From: Sideroxyarcus sp.
GTDB lineage: Bacteria > Pseudomonadota > Gammaproteobacteria > Burkholderiales > Gallionellaceae
Assembly (NCBI GenBank): GCA_030652215.1
Contig: JAUSBC010000029.1
Location: 23,967-87,966, forward strand
DNA: 64,000 nt
Reading direction: 5' to 3'
Part shown: positions 1 through 10,339 of the stretch, one piece after another
How positions within the stretch are numbered: position 1 is the first letter of the stretch
Layout of the letters: each line of letters opens with the position of its first letter
Program-made: the position numbers and the translations under genes
Notes under the pieces: generated by a model
The model's database searches: none
What the model saw: the letters and a program-made list of their open reading frames with translations, nothing else
Told to the model about the DNA's origin: nothing

Positions 1-14
1 TCGAGGAGAGTGAT

Positions 15-1925
15 GTGCCCATGACACCAACAGCGTTAACCTTGCGAAAGGCGAGAGATTTCTTGCTTGAACATGGCAACTGCCCGGCCGGCAGCATAGA
101 TGAGCGTATTGCCCGTTCGTGGCAGCGCAGCGTGCTGGCAGGTCTGCTCCCCACGGGCCGGCTGGCAAATACCGAACATACAGCCGGCAGTAATTTGCGC
201 CACGCCCTCGCTTTCAACCACGATCTGCTGGCCCACTCCATCCCGGTCATGGAGTACCTGTACGAACAAGTCCGGAATAGTCACAGCATGGTTATTCTCG
301 CGGACAAGCGTGCCACGCTGATGCATACCATGGGCGATATCGATTTCCTGAGCAAGGCCGAACGCGTTGCGCTGTCCACAGGTGCTTCATGGCATGAACA
401 ACACCGCGGCACCAACGCTATCGGCACGGCGCTGGCGGAAGCCAATAGCGTCGAGATCAAGGGCGACGAGCATTTTCTGGAGCGCAACGGCTTTCTCACC
501 TGTGCAGCCGCCCCCATCATGGCGGCGAATGGCGAGCTGGTCGGCCTCATCGATATTTCCGGCGACCAGCGCAGCAGACACCCGCATACGCTGGGCCTGG
601 TGAGCATGGCGGCGCGCATGATCGAAAACCGCCTGGTCATTGCTTCCTGCAACCGCAACATACTCCTGCATTTGCACGTCCATCCCGAAGGCATCGGCTC
701 GGTGGCCGAAGGCATCATCGCGATTTCAGAAGACGGCTGGGTCCTGGGCGGCAACCGCACCGGCCTCGCCATGCTCCACCTGACTCCGGCCGACCTGAGT
801 GAAACACCGCTCACCCGCGTCATGAATGTGACGCTGGGTGAATTGCTCTCCCGTCACACACATCGTCCCGACCATCCCACGCAGGTGCATTTGCATGACG
901 GCACAGCGCTTTTTGTGCAAGTGCAAATCGCCGAGAATTCGCTGACAGTCAGGAAGGCTCCAGCCGGCCAACCCGCGTTGCCGTCAGATGCGCTGGCCGC
1001 GCTCGACACGGGCGACAAGCACTGGCATAGCGCAACCGACAAGGCGCGGCACATTGCCGACAAGCCAATTTCGCTGCTGATCCAGGGCGAATCCGGCGTC
1101 GGCAAGTCGCTTTTTGCGCGAGCCATGCACGACAGCAGCCCGCGCCGTAGCGGCCCCTTCGTGGCGGTCAACTGCGCCGCCCTGGCGGAGCACTTGATCG
1201 AGGCGGAATTGTTCGGCAGCGCACCGGAGGCCCTTTCGGGCGCCCGAAGCGAAGGAAGCATAGGCAAATTGCGCGAAGCCAACGGCGGCACGCTGTACCT
1301 GGACGAGATCGGCAACCTGCCCTTGACCATGCAAATTCGGCTGCTGCATGTGCTGCAGGAACGGCAAGTCCCGCCCCCCGGCGGCGGGCAACCGGTCGAT
1401 GTCGATTTCTCGCTGATCTGCGCCACGCAACGCAAATTGAACGAAGATGCCGACAAAGGCGCTTTCCTCAGCGATCTGTATTTCCGCATCAACGGCCTCA
1501 CGGTGAATCTGCCCGCATTGCGCGAACGCGGCGATTTCCAGGAAACCACAGAGCGCCTGCTGGCCGAACTCAATCCGGGACGCGACATCTATCTCGCCCC
1601 CGATCTGCTGGCGCAACTGGGCCGGCATCCGTGGCCCGGCAATTTGCGCCAGTACTCCAGCGTGCTGCGCACCGCCAGTGCCATGCTTGATCCGGACGAG
1701 AAGCAAATCGACTGGCGGCATCTGCCCGACGACCTGGTTGAAGAACTTACCTCCATTCCGAAACCGATCGAGCTGGAAACCGTCAGCCGCTTACCGCAAA
1801 ACCTCGACGAACTTTCCCGCTCCGCCATCAAGCAGGCTCTGGAAAGTTGTCACGGCAATATTTCGGAAGCGGCGAGACGCCTGGGAATCAGCCGGCAAAC
1901 GCTGTACCGCAAGTTGAACACCTGA
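15..1925 (+). CDS. Sigma-54-dependent transcriptional regulator, AcoR-like (GAF, AAA+, Fis-type HTH)
   Basis: GESGVGKSLFARAMH Walker A, central AAA+ domain, C-terminal HTH ISEAARRLGISRQTLYRKL. Confidence 0.85.
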   Translation: MPMTPTALTLRKARDFLLEHGNCPAGSIDERIARSWQRSVLAGLLPTGRLANTEHTAGSNLRHALAFNHDLLAHSIPVMEYLYEQVRNSHSMVILADKRATLMHTMGDIDFLSKAERVALSTGASWHEQHRGTNAIGTALAEANSVEIKGDEHFLERNGFLTCAAAPIMAANGELVGLIDISGDQRSRHPHTLGLVSMAARMIENRLVIASCNRNILLHLHVHPEGIGSVAEGIIAISEDGWVLGGNRTGLAMLHLTPADLSETPLTRVMNVTLGELLSRHTHRPDHPTQVHLHDGTALFVQVQIAENSLTVRKAPAGQPALPSDALAALDTGDKHWHSATDKARHIADKPISLLIQGESGVGKSLFARAMHDSSPRRSGPFVAVNCAALAEHLIEAELFGSAPEALSGARSEGSIGKLREANGGTLYLDEIGNLPLTMQIRLLHVLQERQVPPPGGGQPVDVDFSLICATQRKLNEDADKGAFLSDLYFRINGLTVNLPALRERGDFQETTERLLAELNPGRDIYLAPDLLAQLGRHPWPGNLRQYSSVLRTASAMLDPDEKQIDWRHLPDDLVEELTSIPKPIELETVSRLPQNLDELSRSAIKQALESCHGNISEAARRLGISRQTLYRKLNT

Positions 1926-1962
1926 GCCTCGTCCTGCGCCTGCTGCGGGGACGCCAAATACA

Positions 1963-1998
1963 AAAGCCGGAGAATCGCTTCTCCGGCTTTTTTTCTTT
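1963..1998. terminator. Rho-independent terminator between convergent genes
   Basis: AAAGCCGGAG-N8-CTCCGGCTTT followed by TTTTCTTTCT. Confidence 0.8.
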
Positions 1999-2016
1999 CT
2001 CCAGCGGCCTTCGCTT

Positions 2017-2940
2017 TTACAGGCCGCTCAATACCTTGATATGTGACATGGCGCAGCGCCCCAGGGCATGCAGTTCGTATCCGCCTTCCAGCATGGAAAC
2101 GATGCGCCCCTTGCAGTGCTTCGCCGCGACCTGTTTCAACTGCTCGGTCACCCAGCCGTAATCTCCATCCACCAGCATGATTGCCGACATGTCGTCCTCC
2201 CGGTGCGCGTCGAATCCGGCCGAGATCAACAGCAACTCCGGCTTGAACGTCTCCAGCGCGGGCAACCAGTGATTGGTCACGGCATCGCGGAATTTGACAC
2301 TGCCGTCGCCGGCGGCCAAAGGCACGTTGATGATGTGTTCGTTGCCGCTTTCCGCCCCGCCGTAGGGATAGAAAGGATGCTGGAAAGTCGAGCACAGCAT
2401 GACGCGCGGATCGTCCCTGAAAATATGCTCGGTGCCGTTGCCGTGATGCACGTCGAAATCCGCAATCGCCACCCGGCTCAGACCGTGCACAGCCATCGCA
2501 TGCGCAGCGGCGACGGCAATATTGTTGAAGAAGCAAAAACCCATCGCCTGGCCTTTTTCGGCATGGTGTCCGGGCGGGCGTACGTTGCAGAAGGCGTTCT
2601 CCACCTTGCCTGCCATGACCAGATCCACCGCCATCACGGCCGCACCCGCCGAGCGCAATGCGGCGGGATAGGTGAACTCGTTCATTTCGGTGTCGCCGTC
2701 TATCGCCACGCTACCCTGATGCGGCGCGGAGGCCTCGATCATGTCGATATAGCCGGCCTCGTGCACGCGCAATAATTGTTCGCGCGTCACTTCGGGCGCC
2801 TCGTGATGCTGCAGATAACCGAACAGGCCGGATGCGATAAGTTGATCCTCGATGGCATGGATGCGCGCCGGACACTCGGGATGATGCGGGCCCATGTCGT
2901 GCTTGAGACAGAGCGGATGGGAAATGTATGCAGTCTGCAT
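2017..2940 (-). CDS. Histone deacetylase family / acetoin utilization (AcuC-like) protein
   Basis: Motifs RPPGHHAE, DFDVHHGNGTE, SAGFDAH; likely start MQTAYISHP inside the longer ORF. Confidence 0.9.
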   Translation of the reverse strand: MQTAYISHPLCLKHDMGPHHPECPARIHAIEDQLIASGLFGYLQHHEAPEVTREQLLRVHEAGYIDMIEASAPHQGSVAIDGDTEMNEFTYPAALRSAGAAVMAVDLVMAGKVENAFCNVRPPGHHAEKGQAMGFCFFNNIAVAAAHAMAVHGLSRVAIADFDVHHGNGTEHIFRDDPRVMLCSTFQHPFYPYGGAESGNEHIINVPLAAGDGSVKFRDAVTNHWLPALETFKPELLLISAGFDAHREDDMSAIMLVDGDYGWVTEQLKQVAAKHCKGRIVSMLEGGYELHALGRCAMSHIKVLSGL

Positions 2941-3005
2941 GGTATCGGAATGGTAACGGTACGGTGCTATGATAGCAATCATCTCATCCGGAGGCGCTAA
3001 ATATC

Positions 3006-5693
3006 ATGGGCAAGCACTACCTCAACCCCCTATTTGCTCCCAAGTCCGTGGCCGTGTTCGGCGCCAGCGATCGCATTGACTCGGTCGGCCAGATCGTATT
3101 CAAGAACATGCTCGACGGCGGATTCAAGGGAAAACTCTACCCCGTCAATGCAAAAAATGCCGAAGTGCAAGGCCAGAAAGCCTACCCCACCATCGGCTCA
3201 ATCGGCGAACCGGTAGAACTGGTGGTCATCGCCACACCGCCCCAGACGGTACCCGGCATCATCGAGGAATGCGGCACCCACGGCGTGAAAGCGGCAGTCA
3301 TCATCACCGCCGGTTTCGGCGAAGTCGGCAAGGAAGGCGCCGCGCTGGAACGCAAGATGATGGAAGCCGCGCACCAGTACAACATCCGCCTGATCGGCCC
3401 GAACTGTCTCGGCATCATGCGCCCCTCCATCGGCCTCAACGCAACGTTCAACAAAGGCAGCGCCAACACCGGCAACATCGCGCTCGTTTCACAATCCGGC
3501 GCGCTGTGCACCGCCATTCTGGACTGGGCGACGCTCAACGATGTCGGCTTCTCCAGCGTCGTTTCCATGGGTTCGTCGACCGATGTAGATTTCGGCGAGA
3601 TACTCGACTACCTGGTATCCGATCCGCAGACCAACAGCATCCTGATGTACCTCGAGGGCATACGCAATTCGCGCAGCTTCATGAGCGCGCTGCGTGCCGC
3701 CGCCCGCATCAAGCCAGTAATCCTGGTCAAGGTCGGCCGCCATCCTGCCGGTTCCAAAGCCGCGATGTCGCACACAGCCTCGCTGGTGGGCGCGGACGAC
3801 GTGTTCGATGCCGCCATCCGCCGCGTGGGCGTGGTGCGCGTGCTGAACGTAACCGAACTGTTCACGGCTGCAAGATCCCTTTCCTGCGGTTTCCGCCCGA
3901 GCGGAAACCGGCTTGCCATCGTCACCAACGGTGGCGGTCCGGCCGTGATGGCGGCCGACCGTGCGGCCGATCTGGGTCTGATCATGGCCACCCTGTCGGA
4001 CGAGACGGTCGAATACCTCAACCAGTACCTGCCGCCGAACTGGCCGCACTGCAACCCCGTGGACATCATCGGCGATGCGCAGGCGGACCGCTACTTCCAT
4101 GCCGTCACCGCATGCCTGAAGGACGACAATGTGGACGGCGTACTCGCCATTCTCACCCCGCAGGCCATGACCAAGCCACTGGAATCGGCACAGGTTCTGA
4201 TCGATATTGCAAAGGCAAACAGCAATAGCAACAAGCCGCTGCTCGCCTGCTGGATGGGCGAGACGCAGGTCGCCGAATCGCGCAGACTTTTCACCAAAGC
4301 CCACCGGCCGCATTTCCGCACGCCTGAGGTCGCTGTCGAAGTGTTTTCGCACCTGCACGACTACTACCGCAACCAGAAGATGCTGATGCAGATGCCCGGC
4401 CCGCTCGCTCACCATATCGAGCCGGACGTGGACGGAGCGCGCCTCATCATCGAGGGCGCAATGCAGGATCACCGCAAGATACTCACCGAGATGGAATCCA
4501 AGGCCCTGCTTTCCGCCTTCCACGTGCCCGTGGCGCACACCATGGTTGCGCATTCACCCAGCGAGGCATTGTTGATCGCCCAGCAACTCGGTTTCCCGGT
4601 CGCGATGAAAATCAACTCGCACGACATCTCCCACAAATCGGATGCGGGCGGCGTCGTGCTTAACCTGAACACCTCGCATGCCGTGCTCACCGCCTATCAG
4701 CACATCATTGATACCGTGCGCCTCAATGTGCCCGACGCCAGGATAGACGGAATCTCCATCCAGCCGATGATCGTCAAGCCCAATGGCCGCGAGTTGATGG
4801 TCGGGGTCACCAACGACCCGGTATTCGGCCCGGTGATCACCTTCGGCGCGGGCGGAACCACCGTCGAGGTCGTTGGAGACCGCGCTGTCGCGCTGCCGCC
4901 CCTGAACCGCTTCCTGGTGAAGGATCTGATACAGGGCACCCACATCTCGAAGATGCTGGGCAAATTCCGCAATCTGCCCCCGGCAAACGTGGAGGCGCTG
5001 GAAGACATATTGCTGCGCGTGTCGGAAATGGTTTGCGAACTGCCGCTGCTTCAGGAAATGGACATCAATCCGCTGATCCTGGACGAAAGCGGCGCCCTGG
5101 CGGTCGATGCGCGCGTCGTGGTCGAATTCCGCCAACCCAGTGCCGACCGCTACGCCCACATGGCGATCTACCCCTATCCCACTCAGCTTGTCTGCAAATG
5201 GCAGCTGACCGACGGAACCGATATCACCATCCGCCCCATGCGTCCCGAAGATGCCATGCTGGTAAAACAGTTCGTTCACGACCTGTCGGAAGAGTCCAAG
5301 TACTTCCGCTACATGAACAGCGTGCAGGAACTGACCGAGGAAATGCTGGCGCGCTTGACCCAACTCGACTACAGCCGCGAAATGGCCTTGCTCGCGGTCG
5401 TGGAAGAACTCGGGAAAGAAACCGGGCTCGGCGTGTCGCGCTATGCGATCAACCCGGACGGAAAAACCTGCGAATTCGCGCTGGTGATCGCGGACAACAT
5501 CGCCGGCAAGGGTTTGGGCCAGAAGCTCATGGTCGCCCTGATGGATGCAGCACGTTCCAACGGCCTGAGCGTCATCGAGGGCGAGGTTCTGAACAACAAC
5601 CACAAGATGCTCAAACTGATGAACCGCCTCGGCTTCACCCTGAAATCCAGCGAGGATGACCCGAGCGTAATGAAGGTCAGCAAAGAGTTGTAG
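3006..5693 (+). CDS. ADP-forming acyl-CoA synthetase-like protein with C-terminal GNAT domain (Pat/PatZ-like protein lysine acetyltransferase)
   Basis: N-terminal CoA-binding SVAVFGASDR, ATP-grasp region, C-terminal GNAT (ITIRPMRPEDA...GKGLGQKLM). Confidence 0.88.
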   Translation: MGKHYLNPLFAPKSVAVFGASDRIDSVGQIVFKNMLDGGFKGKLYPVNAKNAEVQGQKAYPTIGSIGEPVELVVIATPPQTVPGIIEECGTHGVKAAVIITAGFGEVGKEGAALERKMMEAAHQYNIRLIGPNCLGIMRPSIGLNATFNKGSANTGNIALVSQSGALCTAILDWATLNDVGFSSVVSMGSSTDVDFGEILDYLVSDPQTNSILMYLEGIRNSRSFMSALRAAARIKPVILVKVGRHPAGSKAAMSHTASLVGADDVFDAAIRRVGVVRVLNVTELFTAARSLSCGFRPSGNRLAIVTNGGGPAVMAADRAADLGLIMATLSDETVEYLNQYLPPNWPHCNPVDIIGDAQADRYFHAVTACLKDDNVDGVLAILTPQAMTKPLESAQVLIDIAKANSNSNKPLLACWMGETQVAESRRLFTKAHRPHFRTPEVAVEVFSHLHDYYRNQKMLMQMPGPLAHHIEPDVDGARLIIEGAMQDHRKILTEMESKALLSAFHVPVAHTMVAHSPSEALLIAQQLGFPVAMKINSHDISHKSDAGGVVLNLNTSHAVLTAYQHIIDTVRLNVPDARIDGISIQPMIVKPNGRELMVGVTNDPVFGPVITFGAGGTTVEVVGDRAVALPPLNRFLVKDLIQGTHISKMLGKFRNLPPANVEALEDILLRVSEMVCELPLLQEMDINPLILDESGALAVDARVVVEFRQPSADRYAHMAIYPYPTQLVCKWQLTDGTDITIRPMRPEDAMLVKQFVHDLSEESKYFRYMNSVQELTEEMLARLTQLDYSREMALLAVVEELGKETGLGVSRYAINPDGKTCEFALVIADNIAGKGLGQKLMVALMDAARSNGLSVIEGEVLNNNHKMLKLMNRLGFTLKSSEDDPSVMKVSKEL

Positions 5694-5759
5694 TTTGAAC
5701 GGGTGACGCCGCTGTGCTCGACAGCGGCGAACTCCCCGCTGTTTCGGCCCGGGGAAACA

Positions 5760-8501
5760 TCAACTGCGGGCTTCGATAGCCCGGTCAATTTTGGCAATCA
5801 GATTGCCCGTCTCCCGGTCAATTTGCGCCAGCAAGGTTTCATCGCCGCCGGATGATCCGTTCCTGATACTGTTTTCCAGTTGTTCGGCCTGGCTCTGCAG
5901 CAATTCCGCGCCCAGCGTGCCGGCGCTTCCGCGCAGCGTGTGCGCCAGTCTTTCCGCAGTTTTCGCGTCGCCGGCCAGCAGCGATTCCCGTATCTTTGTC
6001 ACGACGTCTTTCTGGTTTTCCCTGAACTTGCCCAGCAGCGAATAATACAAATCCACATTCCCGCCTATGCGGCGCACGCTCAACTCCACCTTCACACCCG
6101 GCAATTCCGGCAGCGTTTCTGCCGCCGCAGGCGGAACGCTTGCCGGAGCCGCTTCGGAAGGCGCAACCGTCTCCGTTGTTCGAACCGGATGTATCCACTT
6201 TGCAAGCACCGTCGCCAGACGGTCCGGATCAATGGGCTTGCCGATGTGGTCGTTCATCCCCGCCGCCAGAATGGCGTTCTGTTCGCTGACCATCACATTG
6301 GCCGTCAACGCAATAATGGGCAGGCCGGCATATTGCGGAAAATTCCGAATCGCGCGCGTGGTGCTGAACCCGTCCATCACCGGCATCTGCATGTCCATGA
6401 GAACGCCATCGAATTGTCCCTGCTGCAACTCGTTCAGCGCTTCTTCGCCGTTCTCGGCAATGGTCACGTTGATTCCGTAGCCTTCGAGCATCTCGCGCGC
6501 GACTTGCTGGTTGATTTCGTCATCTTCGACCAGCAGCAAGCGCGCTCCGCGCAGCTGGATGTCGAGTGCCGGATTGAACGCCGCCCCCAATATGCAGAAT
6601 TCCCCGTTCTCCGGATTATCCAGGCCCAGAACATTCGCAACCGCCTCGAACAATTTGCTCTGCTGGAACGGTTTTTCCAGAATCCCGTCGACCACACGGG
6701 CGGCTTCCTGCACCGGTATTTCATTCTGACCGTAGCCGGTGATCAGCAGGACTTTCGGCCGCACGCTCAAGTCGTCCATTTCCCTGAGCTTGCCGGCCAG
6801 CGCAATGCCGTTCATTAGCGGCATCTTCCAGTCGAGGATCAGCAGCTCGAACGGTCTGCCCGCTGCGTTTGCCCTGCGCACCGCGTCCAGCGCATCCGCA
6901 GCGTTGTCTGCAATGCTCACTTCGACGGCGAAAGTCTCGAGGTAATTCTTTATATATAGCAGGATGATTTCATTGTCATCGACTGCCAGCACGCGCAGCC
7001 CCCTGAGCAATCCCGGCTCGGGCCGGTTGCGGCCCGTTTGCTGATCCGCCTTGAAAAAGTTGGCGGTGAAAACAAACTTCGAGCCTGCACCGGGTTCGCT
7101 TTCCACGCGGATTGTCCCGTCCATCATTTCAATCAGGCGCTTGCTGATACTCAGGCCCAGGCCCGTTCCGCCAAACTTGCGGGTAATGCTGGAATCGGCC
7201 TGCGTAAACGGCCGGAACAGGCTGTCGATCTGCTTCTGCGACATGCCGATACCGGTGTCCTCCACAGTAAAGCGCAACGTGACCTGGTCGCCCTGCTCGC
7301 TTTCAAGCCCGGCACGGATGATCACCTTGCCCTTCTCGGTGAACTTGACCGCATTGCCGGCCAGATTGATCAGCACCTGCCCCAGCCGCAAGGGATCGCC
7401 GATCAGATGGGTGGGAACGTCAGGCGCAGTCTCCAGCAGGAACACCAGATTCTTCTCCTGGGACTTGATGCCAACGATGGTGGCCAGATTGCCCATGACT
7501 TCTTCAAGACTGAAGGGCGTCATGTCCATCTCCATTTTCCCCGCTTCGATCTTGGACACATCCAGGATGTCGTTGAGTATTCCCAGCAGCGATTTTGCCG
7601 AGCCGTGGATTTTGTGCAGGTAGTCCTGCTGCTTGACGGACAAATCCGTCTGCAGGCACAGATGGCTCAGGCCGATCACGGCGTTCATCGGGGTGCGCAA
7701 CTCGTGGCTCATGTTGGCGAGAAAGGCATCCTTGATCTGGCTGGCCGCTTCGGCATGGCTGCGCGCATCCTCGGCTTCCTGCAGCTTCTGGATGTCCCGT
7801 TCCAGTTCGCGGTTGGCCGATAACAGCATCCTGTTCCGGTTTTCCACTTCCTCTTCCAGCACCACGATACCGCGGTTGACCAGCAGCGTCAGCGCCGCGA
7901 TCACCAGCAGCATGATCGAACCGATGATCGCGCCCGACCCCTGCGCACGCGCCGATCTGCCTATCGTCTTCCTGATCGTCTCCTGAAATTCCGCGTTGGC
8001 GAGATCGCGGTAAGCCACTGCATCCGCAGAATAAGAGTCCCGCAAATCCCGCAGTTTCATGATCTGCTCGAGATCGGGCATGTCGGTCCTTCCTGACATG
8101 CCCTGCGCCACGTCGTATGCCAGGGCATAGTACTCGTTGAACCCGGCTTCCAGCTTCTTGATCTTGTCCCTGTGCGTGGTGGCAATCATGGACAAGGTGG
8201 CGTAACGGCTGCGGATTTCGGCGGCCTTGGACTGTGCGGCATCCAGGAATTCCACCTCTCCGGTTGCCGCCGCCGTATTCAGCGATTCCACGACGCCCTC
8301 GAAACTCTTCAGGTTTTCGCCGGCCGCATACAGTATTGGGAACTGGGTATCGCGAATCTCCTTGAGAAGGGCATTGCCGCCGGACAACACCAGCGACGAA
8401 TAAATGAGGTAGGCGGCGAAACTCAGCGTGGCGACTGCGGGTACCAGCAGCAATTTCAGCTTCAGGGGATAGTTGCGGAATTTGTACATGGTTACGTTCA
8501 C
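5760..8501 (-). CDS. Hybrid sensor histidine kinase (periplasmic helical sensor, HisKA, HATPase, two receivers, HPt)
   Basis: FLANMSHELRTPMNAVIGL, GTGLGLSISKRLIEMM, two receiver domains (LILDWKMP, VLMDMQMP), C-terminal HPt (AERLAHTLRGSAGTLG). Confidence 0.92.
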   Translation of the reverse strand: MNVTMYKFRNYPLKLKLLLVPAVATLSFAAYLIYSSLVLSGGNALLKEIRDTQFPILYAAGENLKSFEGVVESLNTAAATGEVEFLDAAQSKAAEIRSRYATLSMIATTHRDKIKKLEAGFNEYYALAYDVAQGMSGRTDMPDLEQIMKLRDLRDSYSADAVAYRDLANAEFQETIRKTIGRSARAQGSGAIIGSIMLLVIAALTLLVNRGIVVLEEEVENRNRMLLSANRELERDIQKLQEAEDARSHAEAASQIKDAFLANMSHELRTPMNAVIGLSHLCLQTDLSVKQQDYLHKIHGSAKSLLGILNDILDVSKIEAGKMEMDMTPFSLEEVMGNLATIVGIKSQEKNLVFLLETAPDVPTHLIGDPLRLGQVLINLAGNAVKFTEKGKVIIRAGLESEQGDQVTLRFTVEDTGIGMSQKQIDSLFRPFTQADSSITRKFGGTGLGLSISKRLIEMMDGTIRVESEPGAGSKFVFTANFFKADQQTGRNRPEPGLLRGLRVLAVDDNEIILLYIKNYLETFAVEVSIADNAADALDAVRRANAAGRPFELLILDWKMPLMNGIALAGKLREMDDLSVRPKVLLITGYGQNEIPVQEAARVVDGILEKPFQQSKLFEAVANVLGLDNPENGEFCILGAAFNPALDIQLRGARLLLVEDDEINQQVAREMLEGYGINVTIAENGEEALNELQQGQFDGVLMDMQMPVMDGFSTTRAIRNFPQYAGLPIIALTANVMVSEQNAILAAGMNDHIGKPIDPDRLATVLAKWIHPVRTTETVAPSEAAPASVPPAAAETLPELPGVKVELSVRRIGGNVDLYYSLLGKFRENQKDVVTKIRESLLAGDAKTAERLAHTLRGSAGTLGAELLQSQAEQLENSIRNGSSGGDETLLAQIDRETGNLIAKIDRAIEARS

Positions 8502-8504
8502 GCC

Positions 8505-8945
8505 TTAGGGTTCCAGCACGACTCTGACGCTGCGGTTCACGACGCTCTTGTCGATGTACCCGATGGCGTTCGGACTGGCGGCAACGGCTTTTCTGACGGA
8601 CAAATTGTCTGTCAGCGTTTTCGGCGGGCGCCCGTCGCCTGTGAAAATTATTTTTGCCCAGTAGGCGGTGAGTTGCGAGGCATTCTTGCGTGCCACCTTG
8701 GAATAAAACTCGTCCCGGACGGCGCTGCCTTCCGGCTGGTCGAGGGGAAAGGCAGTGACACCGTTCGGGAAGGTCACGACTTTGCCGAGGAATATCTTTG
8801 TGGTCTGTTCAGCCGTCAGGCGGGTGATGTTGCTCTTGGAAGAAACGACGACAACCACCTCGGCACGGGCACTCGCGGCAAGCATGGTCGCTGCAAGCAG
8901 CAGCGACAACATCAGGCATTTGCGAAACATGGTTTGCGGTCTCAC
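8505..8945 (-). CDS. Small periplasmic phosphate-binding (PBP-like) protein
   Basis: Signal peptide; VVVSSKSNITRLTAEQTTKIFLGKVVTFPNG pattern typical of short PstS-like proteins. Confidence 0.7.
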   Translation of the reverse strand: MRPQTMFRKCLMLSLLLAATMLAASARAEVVVVVSSKSNITRLTAEQTTKIFLGKVVTFPNGVTAFPLDQPEGSAVRDEFYSKVARKNASQLTAYWAKIIFTGDGRPPKTLTDNLSVRKAVAASPNAIGYIDKSVVNRSVRVVLEP

Positions 8946-8959
8946 ATCGTTCTGCGCAA

Positions 8960-10156
8960 CTAAAACACGAAATCGACAACTGCAGTAATCACATGAAAGC
9001 TGCTCCCGTGCAGTGACACATCCGGCGGCACGTTGACGAGATAGCCGTTCGAATTGTCGCCGAGCCGCACCCGGTCATACTGGATCTTGAAATCGGTATT
9101 GCGCATGAAGTCCCAGCGCACTCCCAGGCTGGTCGTGCGCTGGGAGCGATTGGCCAATTGCACGGCGGCCGCCGTCGGCGCGGAATAGCCCGGCAAGAAT
9201 GTACCCGGCGCAATTCTGCTGTAAGTCACATACGGGGTGAATTCATTGATACGGTAACCGCCGCTGACATACATCGCATTGATTTTGAAAATCGAACGGC
9301 GCTGCAACCACTCGTACATGGCGAACCAGTTTCCCCTGTCGTAACTGGCCCCGACGGACAAATCGCTGTTGCGTATCCACGCCTCGCTAACGCCGCTCAA
9401 TTGATTCAGGGTGAGGGACTGGCGCTCCTGGTAGCCGATTTGGAAAGTTGCCTGTCCGTATTCGAGCTTGTCGAAAAATCCCCACATTTCTTTCGCGTTC
9501 GACCTGCTGCCGTACATGGCCTTGATCGAATTCACGGCCTCCCCGATTTCTGAACGGTAGGTCGCATCCACGCCGTCGGTGCTGTGTATGGACAACTGGT
9601 AAAGATCGACCGGCGGGTTGACCCATGCATAGCTGTAGCCCACATCGTGATTTTCAGAATCCAGAAACGTCGGCAAGGCAAGGCGCCCGACCCGCATGTA
9701 AAAATCCGGATCGAAAGCGTACTTCACGTTCACCAGTTCTACCCTGGGGCTGTAGGAGTCATCTGAATGGTATTCCGAATCGACCTGCAATATGGCCGAG
9801 ACTGCGGGCGTAAAATTGGCTGAAACATGCGCCGCGACGCGTGTGTTGTTGCCAGCCGTCCAGTTGCCGCTGCGTCCCGCCCCTTTGGGCAGGGACTCGT
9901 ACAGCACGTAATCCCCCTGGTCCTGATTGGAACGGGAAGCACCCAGCGAACCGAAGCCGCCGAATCTGAACATGGGCTGTTCTGTCAAAGCGGCAGGCGC
10001 GGAAGCGTGGTTGTTCACGGGCTTCTCTGCACCGGCATCGGAATCATTTAACGTGCCCGCCTGCGCCGCAAAATTGCAGGCAGCAAACAGAAACACGGCA
10101 AGCGGAATTGTTTTATGCATAAGCTCCGTCTTGATATCGAAAAAGACACTCATCAT
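8960..10156 (-). CDS. Outer-membrane porin-like beta-barrel protein
   Basis: Signal peptide, alternating strands, C-terminal aromatic VVDFVF; start likely at an internal Met (MHKTIPLAVFLF). Confidence 0.7.
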   Translation of the reverse strand: MMSVFFDIKTELMHKTIPLAVFLFAACNFAAQAGTLNDSDAGAEKPVNNHASAPAALTEQPMFRFGGFGSLGASRSNQDQGDYVLYESLPKGAGRSGNWTAGNNTRVAAHVSANFTPAVSAILQVDSEYHSDDSYSPRVELVNVKYAFDPDFYMRVGRLALPTFLDSENHDVGYSYAWVNPPVDLYQLSIHSTDGVDATYRSEIGEAVNSIKAMYGSRSNAKEMWGFFDKLEYGQATFQIGYQERQSLTLNQLSGVSEAWIRNSDLSVGASYDRGNWFAMYEWLQRRSIFKINAMYVSGGYRINEFTPYVTYSRIAPGTFLPGYSAPTAAAVQLANRSQRTTSLGVRWDFMRNTDFKIQYDRVRLGDNSNGYLVNVPPDVSLHGSSFHVITAVVDFVF

Positions 10157-10339
10157 TCAATTCAGGTTTGAACGCCGCAGACGTAGCATTCAAACGGGCA
10201 TTTCGATAGACTGGCGCAGCGAGCTTCCCGATAACGCCACAATATGTACGGGTATTGGCAACAACGGTTTGAAGTCATGGTCATGCAATGTTGTCCGGCA
10301 TGACCGGTTTGATCATAGCCCATAATCAAGGAGAATCAA

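Noticed and set aside
3489-5603. Long minus-strand ORFs at 3489-4553 and 4554-5603
   Set aside because: Antisense shadows of the Pat-like gene.
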